From NCBI GenBank assembly GCA_029239605.1, contig JARBUO010000020.1:28849-92848 (forward strand): a DNA stretch of 64,000 bases. Direction: 5' to 3'. Under the pieces are notes generated by a model. The model was given only the letters and a program-made list of their open reading frames with translations. It was not told the origin of the DNA and did no database searches. Each line of letters starts with the position of its first letter. Position 1 is the first letter of the stretch. Both the position numbers and the translations under genes were made by a program. Origin of the DNA: Bacillota bacterium. GTDB taxonomy: Bacteria; Bacillota; Clostridia; Peptostreptococcales; Anaerovoracaceae. Shown here piece after piece: positions 44,233-52,885 of this stretch.

Positions 44233-45225
44233 CTATTTAATAATATGAAGTGATTTTTTATCGATGGTCAAAGCTACAACAATCAGGAAAATCGCGCCTT
44301 TGATCAGCTGCTGCACAGCTGTATCGAGTCCAAGCATAACAAGGCCGTTATTCAGAATGCAGTACACCAGCGCACCGATCACAATGTTGGAAAATCTGAC
44401 CTTAGCCCCACCGGAAATTGGAAGCCCTCCCAGCACCAGCGCGATCAAAATCTGCGTCTCCAGCTGATTTCCAGCAGTGGCAGTGATCGAGCCTACTTTC
44501 ACCACATTCAGGAAAGCTGCAAAGCCAGTCAAGGCACCTGCCGATACAAAAACCAGAAACTTTGTCAAGTTAGTTCTTACACCCGAAAACCGAGCCGCAG
44601 TTTCTCCTGCACCGATCGCCTTCAGACAGACACCCAATTTTGTAAAAGTAAAAATGATATAGACCAGCAACAGCACTGCTGCAGTCAGCGTTATTTTAAG
44701 CCATGTTAGATTTAACCCTGTAATACTGGTTACTGCAGCCACCGGCGCATCGGTTGTCATGTATGCACAAAGGCCACGAAACAGATACATGGTACAAATC
44801 GTTACAATAAAGGATGGGATCTTAAATCGTACATGGAACAGACCATTAAACGCTCCAATGGAGGCACCTGCAAAAACACCGGCAGCCAGTGCCAGAGGAA
44901 TGCTGTAAAAGGACAGGTAGCTGATCACGATGGATGAAATACCAAGGATTGAGCCTTGAGAAAAGTCAAGCCCTCCCACTGTCATCACAAGAAAAACGCC
45001 TGTCGACGCAATCATCAGTACATACACCTGACTTAGTATCAGGTTGATACTCTTAGCTTCAATAATTCTCATGTCCGTCATAGCCGCAAATACCGCTACA
45101 ATGATCAGCAATCCCAGCAAGGGAAAGAAGTCCCGGAGCCCGGAGTTTCCCAATACGCCCTTAAGTTCTCTGAGTCTTCCCATCAATACGTTTCCATATG
45201 TTAATTCTTTTATTTTTTCAGTCAT
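44233..45225 (-). CDS. Sugar ABC transporter permease (RbsC family)
   Basis: Integral membrane protein of 330 residues, about ten helices. Landmarks are VLMIASTGVFLVMTVGGLDF, the family loop FKIPSFIVTICTMYLFRG and the coupling-helix region AIGAGETAARFSGVRT. Last gene of the four-gene sugar uptake operon; it pairs with the permease at 46747. RBS GAGGGTGA; the ATPase stop lies 11 bp upstream. Confidence 0.88.
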   Translation of the reverse strand: MTEKIKELTYGNVLMGRLRELKGVLGNSGLRDFFPLLGLLIIVAVFAAMTDMRIIEAKSINLILSQVYVLMIASTGVFLVMTVGGLDFSQGSILGISSIVISYLSFYSIPLALAAGVFAGASIGAFNGLFHVRFKIPSFIVTICTMYLFRGLCAYMTTDAPVAAVTSITGLNLTWLKITLTAAVLLLVYIIFTFTKLGVCLKAIGAGETAARFSGVRTNLTKFLVFVSAGALTGFAAFLNVVKVGSITATAGNQLETQILIALVLGGLPISGGAKVRFSNIVIGALVYCILNNGLVMLGLDTAVQQLIKGAIFLIVVALTIDKKSLHIIK

Positions 45226-45236
45226 TGGCTCACCCT

Positions 45237-46733
45237 CTAAACCATCTTGGCGATGAGGTCTTCCTCATTGAGTCTCTCATCCCTGTGAAACTCTCCATTG
45301 ATTGCACCATTTTTCATAATGATGATCCGATCGCACATACCAAGCAGTTCCTGAATTTCCTCGGAAATCATAATGATTGATTTTCCCTTTTCTTTCAGTT
45401 CACCCATCAGTGCGTAAATATCTGCTTTCACTTTGACATCAATCCCTCGTGTAGGACTGTCTAATACGATGATATCGGAATCCTTGCCAATCCAGCGGGC
45501 TAGAACAACTTTCTGCTTATTACCTCCAGACAGATTGGATACAAATTGCTCAATTCCTGTCATCTTTACGCTGATCATCTGCGCATGTGCAGCGGCAAAG
45601 GTGTCTAATCTTTTTCTCTTAAGGATTTTCCGCTCAGCAAGATTGTTAATGGACGGAAGGATAATGTTATCCCGTATGGTATCATATACCACGAGAGATT
45701 CATTGTCCCGATCCTTTGAAGCGTAAGCAATGCTATGGCGGATTGCACCGGGAATGGATTCGATTTTGGTTCCATCCGGAAGCGTCACCGCCCCCTTACG
45801 GTCATAGGAGGCACCGAAGATTGCCTTACCCACCTCGTGCATGCCGCATTCACTCAAACCTCCAAACCCTAAAATTTCCCCTCTGTGCAAATCAAAGCTG
45901 ATTTCTCTGATCTGCCCCGGAACAGATACTTCCTTCACGGTGAGTACCCGATCGCTGCTCACCAGCCTGCCATAATCGGTTCTGTAGTACTTTCCGGCGA
46001 TCTCCCGTCCTACCATCAGACGTTTCAGATCGTCTTCACTGACCGCATCGCTGCTTACAGTGTCGATATATCTTCCATCCCGCAAAACAGAAATACGATC
46101 CGTAAAATCAATTACTTCAGACAGATCATGGGAGATAAAGATGACGGTATTGCCTTCATCCCGAATCCGTTTCATATGTTTGTAAAGTTCTTCTCTGCCA
46201 TTCTGACTCAAAGCCGTCGTGGTCTCATCCACCACTACGATTTGTGGGCTAAAGTAAGTAGCTTTGACAATTTCAATCAGTTTTCGGTCCTCAAAATTAT
46301 AATTATCGATCATGGCAGTGCCGTTGATCTGCCCGAAGCCATATTTCTCAAGCAAGTTTGCGGCTTCCCTGTTCATAGCCGCTGTATTTTTAACGCCGAA
46401 TCGAACGAACCGGCTTTCTCTTCCAAGGAATATGTTTTCCGCAACAGTCAGTCCGGAAAGGGTTCCCATCTCCTGCACAATAATGGACACGCCCTTATTA
46501 TTGGCGTCAACCTGATTTTTCACGTGCAGCTCTGCACCATTGAGAAGGAACCTTCCGCTGTCAATGGGATGAATGCCGCAAAGCATGGATACAAAGGTAG
46601 ATTTACCAGATCCGTTTTCTCCGATCAACCCGTGAATCTCTCCCTTATCGAAGGTTAAGGTAACGTTGTCGACAGCTTTTGTAATCCCAAAGGATTTGCA
46701 AACCTTTTCAGCCTGTAATAAAATCTCACCCAT
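45237..46733 (-). CDS. Sugar ABC transporter ATPase (RbsA/MglA type, double domain)
   Basis: Cytosolic protein of 498 residues with two fused ATP-binding domains that powers the two permeases. Domain 1 has Walker A GENGSGKST and Walker B VVVDETTTAL, but the signature is degenerate (YNFEDRKLIEI). Domain 2 lacks a usable Walker A (GGLSECGMHEV) and keeps the signature LSGGNKQK, but its Walker B ends IVLDSPTRG with Ser in place of the catalytic Glu. The degenerate second Walker A is normal for this family; the degenerate first signature and the Glu to Ser change are less usual. AGGAGG precedes the ATG. Confidence 0.88.
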   Translation of the reverse strand: MGEILLQAEKVCKSFGITKAVDNVTLTFDKGEIHGLIGENGSGKSTFVSMLCGIHPIDSGRFLLNGAELHVKNQVDANNKGVSIIVQEMGTLSGLTVAENIFLGRESRFVRFGVKNTAAMNREAANLLEKYGFGQINGTAMIDNYNFEDRKLIEIVKATYFSPQIVVVDETTTALSQNGREELYKHMKRIRDEGNTVIFISHDLSEVIDFTDRISVLRDGRYIDTVSSDAVSEDDLKRLMVGREIAGKYYRTDYGRLVSSDRVLTVKEVSVPGQIREISFDLHRGEILGFGGLSECGMHEVGKAIFGASYDRKGAVTLPDGTKIESIPGAIRHSIAYASKDRDNESLVVYDTIRDNIILPSINNLAERKILKRKRLDTFAAAHAQMISVKMTGIEQFVSNLSGGNKQKVVLARWIGKDSDIIVLDSPTRGIDVKVKADIYALMGELKEKGKSIIMISEEIQELLGMCDRIIIMKNGAINGEFHRDERLNEEDLIAKMV

Positions 46734-46746
46734 TTTAAATTCCCTC

Positions 46747-47715
46747 CTACTTCACCACTACGCCTTTTGCAGGTCTGGTAGTAAGAGCGACTATGGTAAG
46801 CAGCGCCGCTCCGGTAACAACATTCTGAATCGTGGTTGGAGCACCTAAAGCAATGAACCCATTGAATATAATTGAGATGATGAACTCACCGATAATCATT
46901 GCTGGCACCGGTATTCCGTACTTACGAAACGCCAATCCGAAAAAAGTTCCCATCAGCGGTGTAAAGTTGCGGCTCATGGATGCCATTCCTGTAGTTGCTG
47001 TCATGGATGTTCCAAAGCTGACTGATAAAACAGCCATAATTCCAACAAAGAAGTGGAGCAGAACAAAGCCCAGAATTTTATATTTGCTCACGTTGATTCC
47101 CATGTTTTTTGCCACATATTCGTCGCTTCCGATGGCATAACAGTATGTACCTACTTTTGTATATTTCAGAATAAAATAAGTCAGAAGAAAAGCTATCAGT
47201 GCTAATATCATATTTCCCGGAGCTTTCCCAAAAAACTGAAGCGATGCATCCAAAGACTGTTTTTGGCCTCCCGATGCGAAGTAAGCAAGGCTTTCAAAAA
47301 CCAGCATTAAGCCCACGGTGACAATCATGGATGGAATCCTGAGCTTCGCATACAAAAACCCGTTGCAGAGCCCAATCAACAAACCGCAGGCCATTGCACC
47401 CGCCAATAATCCCGGATAACCGAACTGCTTCGCCATGGTGACGCCGACGATTGCCGAGAGCACTACATTTGCTCCAATACTGAAATCAAAGAGACCCATA
47501 ACCACGATGAAGTAAAATCCGCAGGCTCCCACGGAATAGATAATACTGGACTGAAGATAGTAATACATCTTTTCCGGGCTTCCGAAATTATCGGGCGAAA
47601 GGATTTTAAAAATACCCCAAAAGAAAAATGCCAGGAGCAGAAGCAGCAGTATGCCGTAGTAACGGCCGAAGAGCTTATTCTTTATTATTTCGTTCAAACG
47701 CATTCCCGTATTCAT
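46747..47715 (-). CDS. Sugar ABC transporter permease (RbsC family)
   Basis: Integral membrane protein of about 322 residues, roughly ten helices. Landmarks: YFIVVMGLFDFSIGANVVLS, LRIPSMIVTVGLMLVFE and YAIGSDEYVAKNMGINVSKY. Start at 47715 fits AAGGA 9 nt upstream; another ATG three codons earlier is too close to it. Having two different permeases suggests a heterodimeric channel, as in galactofuranose- and AI-2-type transporters. Confidence 0.87.
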   Translation of the reverse strand: MNTGMRLNEIIKNKLFGRYYGILLLLLLAFFFWGIFKILSPDNFGSPEKMYYYLQSSIIYSVGACGFYFIVVMGLFDFSIGANVVLSAIVGVTMAKQFGYPGLLAGAMACGLLIGLCNGFLYAKLRIPSMIVTVGLMLVFESLAYFASGGQKQSLDASLQFFGKAPGNMILALIAFLLTYFILKYTKVGTYCYAIGSDEYVAKNMGINVSKYKILGFVLLHFFVGIMAVLSVSFGTSMTATTGMASMSRNFTPLMGTFFGLAFRKYGIPVPAMIIGEFIISIIFNGFIALGAPTTIQNVVTGAALLTIVALTTRPAKGVVVK

Positions 47716-47821
47716 GTGCACCATTCCTTATCAATATTTGAAAGACGAATCGATTGGATCACAGCCGAAGAGGTTAGGTATGGGGCCGCAAGATTTGCAG
47801 CCCCACAGCCCTGTGCAATTC

Positions 47822-48970
47822 TTATTGAGCGTGTCTTTTCTGTACATCCGCAATGGACAGTGCCCCTGCTGTTTTTGCCAGATCTTCAAAGCTCATTTCA
47901 CCCATGGCTTTAAGTTCATCAGCATTATAGGGGAGTTCATCCACGAAATATTTTGCATAGTTGGCATAATCCTCGGAAGAGGATACATAAAGATACGGGA
48001 ACAGGATCTCATAGAAGCTGTCCGTTGATGTAGGATATTTTCCGGTAACTGCATTATATGTCATCATAAAAGCAAAGAGAGGATCGCAGTAATGTCCGCC
48101 GGATTCCGCCGCCATGCCGCCGCTTGCAAGCTGCTGGTCAAGATCAGGCAGAAAATCGGTTGATACAACGTTAATCTTACCTTTGAGCCCAAGCCCTTCC
48201 ACTCCAGCCAAAGCACCAATCAGAGTGTCTCCTCCGCCTCCTGCAACAATCAGCGCATCTGCATCAGGATTTGCAGACAGAATTGATTCAGCAGTAGATC
48301 TGCCTGTGTCTGAAGTGGTTCCTCCGTATTGGGGCTCAAGCAATACGACTTGATCGCTGGGGTTGGCTTTGTTCCATTCCTCAACGCCCTTTTGATACCC
48401 TTCCCATCTCAGAAGGAACGTAGCGTCACCCGCCTGCCAGCCCTCAAGAGCAATTTTACGGGAACCCTTTTCACAGAGGATCTTCACAAGATTCATACCA
48501 TTCGCAATTTCATCTTCATGTACGGCACCAACATAATACTCGGACTTCTTCGCAAGGGCAAATTCATCCGGGTTAGTCTTCTCGTCAATAACGCGGAAGA
48601 ATTGAGATACATACACTTGATTTTCTGTACAGGTATTAATTACAGAAGTCATTTCAGCTGAGGAGGAATTACAGATGATAATACCATCGCAGCCTGCAGC
48701 AGCAAGAGTCTCAACAGAAGCAGTTACCTGCTCTGAGACATGCCCCTGGTCCACATACATGACTTCTACACCCAGGGCATCGGCAGCAGCATCAATAATC
48801 TGCTTGCACTGACTTCCCAGCGTATCCGTGGAACTCCAGATGGAAACACCTATTTTAATCTTATCCCCACCATTGGAACCGCCGGAATCAGTTCCTGCGC
48901 CGCCGCATCCTGTCACCATACCCATTACCAGAAGTAAACACAGGATCATACTTAGGATTTTTCGTTTCAT
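47822..48970 (-). CDS. Sugar-binding lipoprotein of the ABC transporter
   Basis: Lipoprotein of 382 residues. The signal peptide ends in the lipobox VTGC, so the mature protein is lipid-anchored outside the membrane, followed by a Gly/Ser linker and a type I periplasmic-binding fold (IKIGVSIWSS, GCDGIIICNSSSAEM, DALIVAGGGGDTLIG). First gene of the operon, 97 bp before the permease. RBS GGAGAGAG. The control region carries a folded leader and AraR-like sites, which hints at arabinose or an arabinoside as substrate; this is inference. Confidence 0.88.
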   Translation of the reverse strand: MKRKILSMILCLLLVMGMVTGCGGAGTDSGGSNGGDKIKIGVSIWSSTDTLGSQCKQIIDAAADALGVEVMYVDQGHVSEQVTASVETLAAAGCDGIIICNSSSAEMTSVINTCTENQVYVSQFFRVIDEKTNPDEFALAKKSEYYVGAVHEDEIANGMNLVKILCEKGSRKIALEGWQAGDATFLLRWEGYQKGVEEWNKANPSDQVVLLEPQYGGTTSDTGRSTAESILSANPDADALIVAGGGGDTLIGALAGVEGLGLKGKINVVSTDFLPDLDQQLASGGMAAESGGHYCDPLFAFMMTYNAVTGKYPTSTDSFYEILFPYLYVSSSEDYANYAKYFVDELPYNADELKAMGEMSFEDLAKTAGALSIADVQKRHAQ

Positions 48971-49011
48971 AACACTCTCTCCATTCTAAAATAGATTGGC
49001 ATCAGGTACCG

Positions 49012-49092
49012 CATACGATAGCCCCAATGCTTTAGGGTAATGAAATATTTATTTCATCGGGCGCCTCTGCTTTCTGAGGCTAACCGCCGATA
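49012..49092 (-). promoter_or_regulatory. Structured leader upstream of the sugar-binding protein gene, possible RNA switch
   Basis: On the minus strand: outer stem ATCGG / CCGAT enclosing GCCTC / GAGGC, then a second hairpin ATGAAATA / TATTTCAT whose arm shares bases 49056-49057 with the first outer stem, so the two cannot both form fully. A third pairing CCC / GGG follows. It begins about 40 bp upstream of the ATG at 48970. I do not recognise a known riboswitch class. Confidence 0.4.
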
Positions 49093-49191
49093 AAATCCAA
49101 ATGATTCGCTTGCTGTGCAAATTGATGTGAAGCCAGGGTCAGACAACTCCCTGGATGCAAATCGAGTATAACATATGGTTTTTAGTTTAGC

Positions 49192-49210
49192 AATACAACT
49201 TATGTACATT
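49192..49210. promoter_or_regulatory. Possible GntR/AraR operator half-site region in the sugar operon promoter
   Basis: AATACAACTTATGTACAT shares the ATACAACTT block with the sites at 49365-49382 and 50557-50569. It is a weaker match than the others. Confidence 0.4.
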
Positions 49211-49364
49211 TTTGAAATTTTTATATGATTTATCCGGTGTATTATTACATTACTCTAATGAAATCGTCGTTTTTTTAAGGGTTTTTGAGGTTTTTTTATG
49301 ATTCACTTCTGTTTTCTTTTGCAGAATTTAAGTTTTCATGGTAAAGTTGAGCGTAATCTGTAAT

Positions 49365-49382
49365 AATTAGTACATACAACTT
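49365..49382. promoter_or_regulatory. AraR-like operator in the sugar operon control region
   Basis: AATTAGTACATACAACTT, read on the minus strand as AAGTTGTATGTACTAATT, matches the B. subtilis AraR operator ATTTGTACGTACAAAT at 13 of 16 positions. It lies between the transporter operon and the end of the regulator gene. Confidence 0.55.
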
Positions 49383-49487
49383 AAGCAAAAAAAATGGCCG
49401 ACGCTTTTTTTTATAGTGGAAAACACTATTTCCTACCATATAAAAAAGCCGAACCCATTGAGTTCAGCTTAATTCCCTTTATTTTAT

Positions 49488-50525
49488 CTACTCCATCTTC
49501 CATGGCAGAACCGCCGCACTTTCCTCCTTATATTGCAGGAGGTTCACCAGCTTCTGTGCAGCCATGCGTCCCAGTTGTTCTTTTGGATTGGTCAGAGAAA
49601 GGAATTTTACGGCAGACAACTGGGCTAAAGTACTGTTGTCAAAGCTCACCAATTCCATTTGATCCGGTACCGCAACCTCCTTTGACTGCAGTACGTTCAG
49701 AACTTTCATCGCTACCTCATCATTATAGCATACAGCGGCGGTACAGTTCTCCAGGGTTTGCATGGTAAAGCCAGACAGCAATTCGTCGCAGTTCTCAGTG
49801 GTAAACCAGAGCACGTGATCATCACTTACCGGAAGATCTACCGAACGCAAAGCATCCGCATATCCGGCGTAACGTCTGTGACCCTGGATATCATCACTCT
49901 TAAAAAATCCCGCAATATTACGATGACCCCTCTTCAGCAGTTCTTCGCACACCGTTCTGCCCCCTGCCCGATCATCAGCCACCACATAGATTGGCTTCTT
50001 CAGATCTGGGTAAAAGCCGTTGATAAATACGACTGGTATTCCCAGTTCTTTAAATCGTGCATACAGGTCAATGTTGGGATTTGGCAATGCTGTTTTTGTG
50101 CCTTCAACGATTAATCCGTCAATAGGTTTTTGCAGAAACTCCGTTAGAATTTTTCGTTCATTATCAACTCGGTTTCTTGTTGCTGACAACATGGGTGTAT
50201 ACCCGTTCTCAGACAATACTTCATCGATTCCGTGCAAGATCGCCGGGAAAATATATTCGCCGATATAGGTTGTTACGACGGCAATGTTGTGTGTAGCAGT
50301 CCGGCGCGGCACAGCACTTCGTACGTAGGTGCCGCTGCCGCGTATGCGGCTGGTCAGGCCTTCCTTTTCAAGGAGACTCATTGCCTGACGTATGGTTTGC
50401 CGGCTATACCCAGTGACATCAACCAGTTCATTTTCACTGGGAAGCCTCTGACCTTCCGCATAAACTCCGGTTTGAATGTCTGTCCGCAGTTTATTTGAGA
50501 GCTCTTTATATTTGTGTTCACTCAT
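49488..50525 (-). CDS. AraR-like transcriptional regulator (GntR DNA-binding domain, LacI-type effector domain)
   Basis: Protein of 345 residues. The N-terminal GntR winged HTH (QRLPSENELVDVTGYSRQT, about 27-45) is joined to a sugar-binding LacI/PBP1 domain from about residue 78 (HNIAVVTTYIGEYIFPAIL). This chimera defines the AraR type of repressors. It lies upstream of the sugar ABC operon in the same direction with about 515 bp between, and AraR-like sites are found both in that gap and in its own promoter, so it should repress the transporter and itself until sugar is present. Confidence 0.88.
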   Translation of the reverse strand: MSEHKYKELSNKLRTDIQTGVYAEGQRLPSENELVDVTGYSRQTIRQAMSLLEKEGLTSRIRGSGTYVRSAVPRRTATHNIAVVTTYIGEYIFPAILHGIDEVLSENGYTPMLSATRNRVDNERKILTEFLQKPIDGLIVEGTKTALPNPNIDLYARFKELGIPVVFINGFYPDLKKPIYVVADDRAGGRTVCEELLKRGHRNIAGFFKSDDIQGHRRYAGYADALRSVDLPVSDDHVLWFTTENCDELLSGFTMQTLENCTAAVCYNDEVAMKVLNVLQSKEVAVPDQMELVSFDNSTLAQLSAVKFLSLTNPKEQLGRMAAQKLVNLLQYKEESAAVLPWKME

Positions 50526-50556
50526 GTATCGTCTTCCTTACTACATTTTGCTCCAA

Positions 50557-50569
50557 TTGTACCATACAA
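50557..50569. promoter_or_regulatory. Autoregulatory AraR-like site upstream of the regulator gene
   Basis: TTGTACCATACAA is an inverted repeat of TTGTA with a 3-bp centre, extended by CTT as in the other two sites, about 32 bp before the regulator's start. Confidence 0.5.
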
Positions 50570-50746
50570 CTTTAAGGCTGTAAATCGTTATTCAGAAGAA
50601 ATGATTGAAATAATACAAGATTTTATGCCCAAATTACAATGGCCAAGGAAAAGCGCATGATAAAATAATATAATATCGTATATCACCAGGTTCGGAAAAC
50701 GCAAACTCTGCACTTACCGGCATCAACGAACAACAAGGAGTAAAGA

Positions 50747-51177
50747 ATGGATTTGATCAACGTATTATCACAGGAAGCGAATGCGGCAAGACTACACTGA
50801 CGCAGGCACTGCGGGGTGAAAGTATTTCCTATCACAAAACCCAATCTGTAAATCATACGGATATCATCATCGATACCCCTGGAGAATATGCTGAGAATAA
50901 GAACCTGTCGGCAGCACTTGCACTGTACGCATACGAGGCCGATGTTGTGGGTTTGCTGATCAATGCAACCGAACCCTATTCTCTTTATCCTCCCAATGTT
51001 GTACCTATGGTAAACAGAGAGGTGATCGGCATCGTTACACAGATTGACCGTCCTGGCGCCAATCCCGCCCAAGCAGAAGTCTGGCTCAGACTTGCAGGCT
51101 GCACAGAGGTTTTTCATGTTTGTGCCAAGACTGGACAAGGGCTGAATCAGATTCTGGATTTCCTCAGTAAAGCATAA
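50747..51177 (+). pseudogene. EutP/PduV-like small GTPase with a 5' frameshift
   Basis: From 50773 the frame reads a small GTPase: G1 GSECGKTTLTQAL, then HKTQSV, G3 DTPGEYAENK, G4 TQID, and the C-terminal TGQGLNQILDFLSKA, which is the pattern of EutP/PduV proteins (about 145 residues). No ATG, GTG or TTG opens this frame at the right place. A good start (ATG at 50747 with AAGGAG upstream) lies 26 bp before G1 but in another frame that stops after 17 codons. One extra base between them would restore the gene. No ethanolamine or propanediol genes are near, so it is an orphan. Either a real pseudogene or a sequencing error. Confidence 0.7.
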
Positions 51178-51497
51178 TTAAATACCATTTCATTCATATA
51201 TATTGATAAACAAGCCAGAAGAGACACGATCGTCTTTTTTGGGTATTATTTTAATCAAACCGTTGATTTTTGTGGTTTTACACACTTATACCCCTGTCGT
51301 GATCTTCTTTTTCGAACACTTGGATCGCTTATTAACTATGCAAGATTTCGATGATTTATTACTGCTGCAGTTTCTTCAGATCTTCTGTACAATATGATAT
51401 CATTAACATACAATTTATTTATCCTATGTTATAAATATATTCCTTTTATTATTATCATAGATTTTCATTTCTGATGGAATCAAAGAATAAAATGCGC
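51178..51497. other. Intergenic region, AT-rich, no feature recognised
   Basis: About 320 bp between convergent genes. A weak hairpin (GAC / GTC) with TTTTTT near 51235 may end the EutP-like transcript. A 64-codon plus-strand frame here has no RBS or family features. Confidence 0.4.
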
Positions 51498-52583
51498 TTA
51501 CAGTTCCAACTCATTAAACTTGATTTCATAACAGAATTCAAGTTTCCTGTAATAATCACGTTCTACGAAATCAGAGGGTTTTACCTTTGCTGCAGCATCT
51601 GTAAAATATGACAAACCTGCTGTTTTCAGCATAAGATAGACGAACTGTGAGCAGAACATGATATTGGGTCTGATTGAAAATTTCGTTACAAGCCCTACAA
51701 GATTATAAGCACTTCCCTTACTGTTAATTTCCATAATCTTATCCAGAACAGCTTTTTTCTGCGGTTGGGTCGCCCGAATCCGATAAACCAAAACAGATGC
51801 ATCTTTCTTTTTTCGAAAGGATTCCAGATACTCTTTATTCAAGCCCGGCGGGGACACATTTTCCCCTCCGTTGTAGCTTATGATTGTTTTTAGTTCCTGA
51901 TCAAAACTCAAAGAGACGTGATTAAAGGTTTTCTGTGTAAAGACTGAGATGATTTCACTGGCAGGGCTGCCGGTACTGGAGAGTACAATATACAGATTCT
52001 CATCATCCATACTTCTCCTGCAGTCTTCAAAATATTCTTCCGTAAGCGTGTTCCGATTCAGATATCTGCTATAACTATGTCTCGGAAGATCCTTTGCGAT
52101 CTCACTTAAATTTTCCGGTCTCAAGGAATCGGCATTTTTCTGGAGGTTTTCTTTCATGCTTTCTGCCCGGCCGTGCGCTTCTTTCAGCAATTCAAAGCTG
52201 ATTGCAGCCGCATCCTTGCCAAGGGCAAAGAACTGGCGGTTCAATGAGTAGAGATATGTGAGATATGCAACGATTACCGGAGCAAAGATTACCAGTATGG
52301 CGGCGAATTTCTTAAGAAGGAATACCATTCCCGACAGCTCTCCTGCAAAACAGAACATCACCAGAAATACCAGCTGCGCTGATAATAATAATAAATAGAG
52401 GAGACTCAGCATCCATTTTACGCTTCTTCTGAGTTTTGAAATCAAGGTATAGAAAAGCAGGAACAGCGCCTCTATTGAATAAAGCACAGCATAGACAGCT
52501 AATGATTTTAAACTGAGCAGATAAAGAAATATTAATAAGATTAATATCTGCATCGCATTTCTATATAGTATACTTAAGTTCAT
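51498..52583 (-). CDS. Membrane protein with C-terminal putative permuted NlpC/P60 (YiiX-like) domain
   Basis: About 361 residues. The first 120 hold four or five hydrophobic helices; then a helical linker (about 125-190); then a globular domain starting LYIVLSSTGSPASEIIS. That domain has NHVSLSFD (candidate catalytic His) followed about 90 residues later by FCSQFVYLML (candidate catalytic Cys), the order found in circularly permuted papain-like NlpC/P60 proteins. It may act on peptide or lipid amide bonds at the membrane. The assignment rests on these two motifs only. Start uncertain between 52589 and 52583. Confidence 0.6.
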   Translation of the reverse strand: MNLSILYRNAMQILILLIFLYLLSLKSLAVYAVLYSIEALFLLFYTLISKLRRSVKWMLSLLYLLLLSAQLVFLVMFCFAGELSGMVFLLKKFAAILVIFAPVIVAYLTYLYSLNRQFFALGKDAAAISFELLKEAHGRAESMKENLQKNADSLRPENLSEIAKDLPRHSYSRYLNRNTLTEEYFEDCRRSMDDENLYIVLSSTGSPASEIISVFTQKTFNHVSLSFDQELKTIISYNGGENVSPPGLNKEYLESFRKKKDASVLVYRIRATQPQKKAVLDKIMEINSKGSAYNLVGLVTKFSIRPNIMFCSQFVYLMLKTAGLSYFTDAAAKVKPSDFVERDYYRKLEFCYEIKFNELEL

Positions 52584-52885
52584 CTCCATATCCCCCTTTG
52601 TTTTTCCACTGGAATGACTTGTCCAATATATTGGCTCAAATAATATCTTTAAATCTATCCCAATTATTATAAATGACGAACCCCTATATTACAAATCTAT
52701 TTCGGTGTAAACGAAACGACATCAGTGTCCTTAATTAGATTATCAGAAAAGAGACACAAGTGTCTTTGTGTGTTGATGAAAAATGAATCGTTTTGCTCTA
52801 GCATTGTAAATTAAATCTTCCCAATAGTGTCAGATCTTTTTTTTATTAATATATTGGTTATTATGACTGAAGGAGCAGTGACTAT

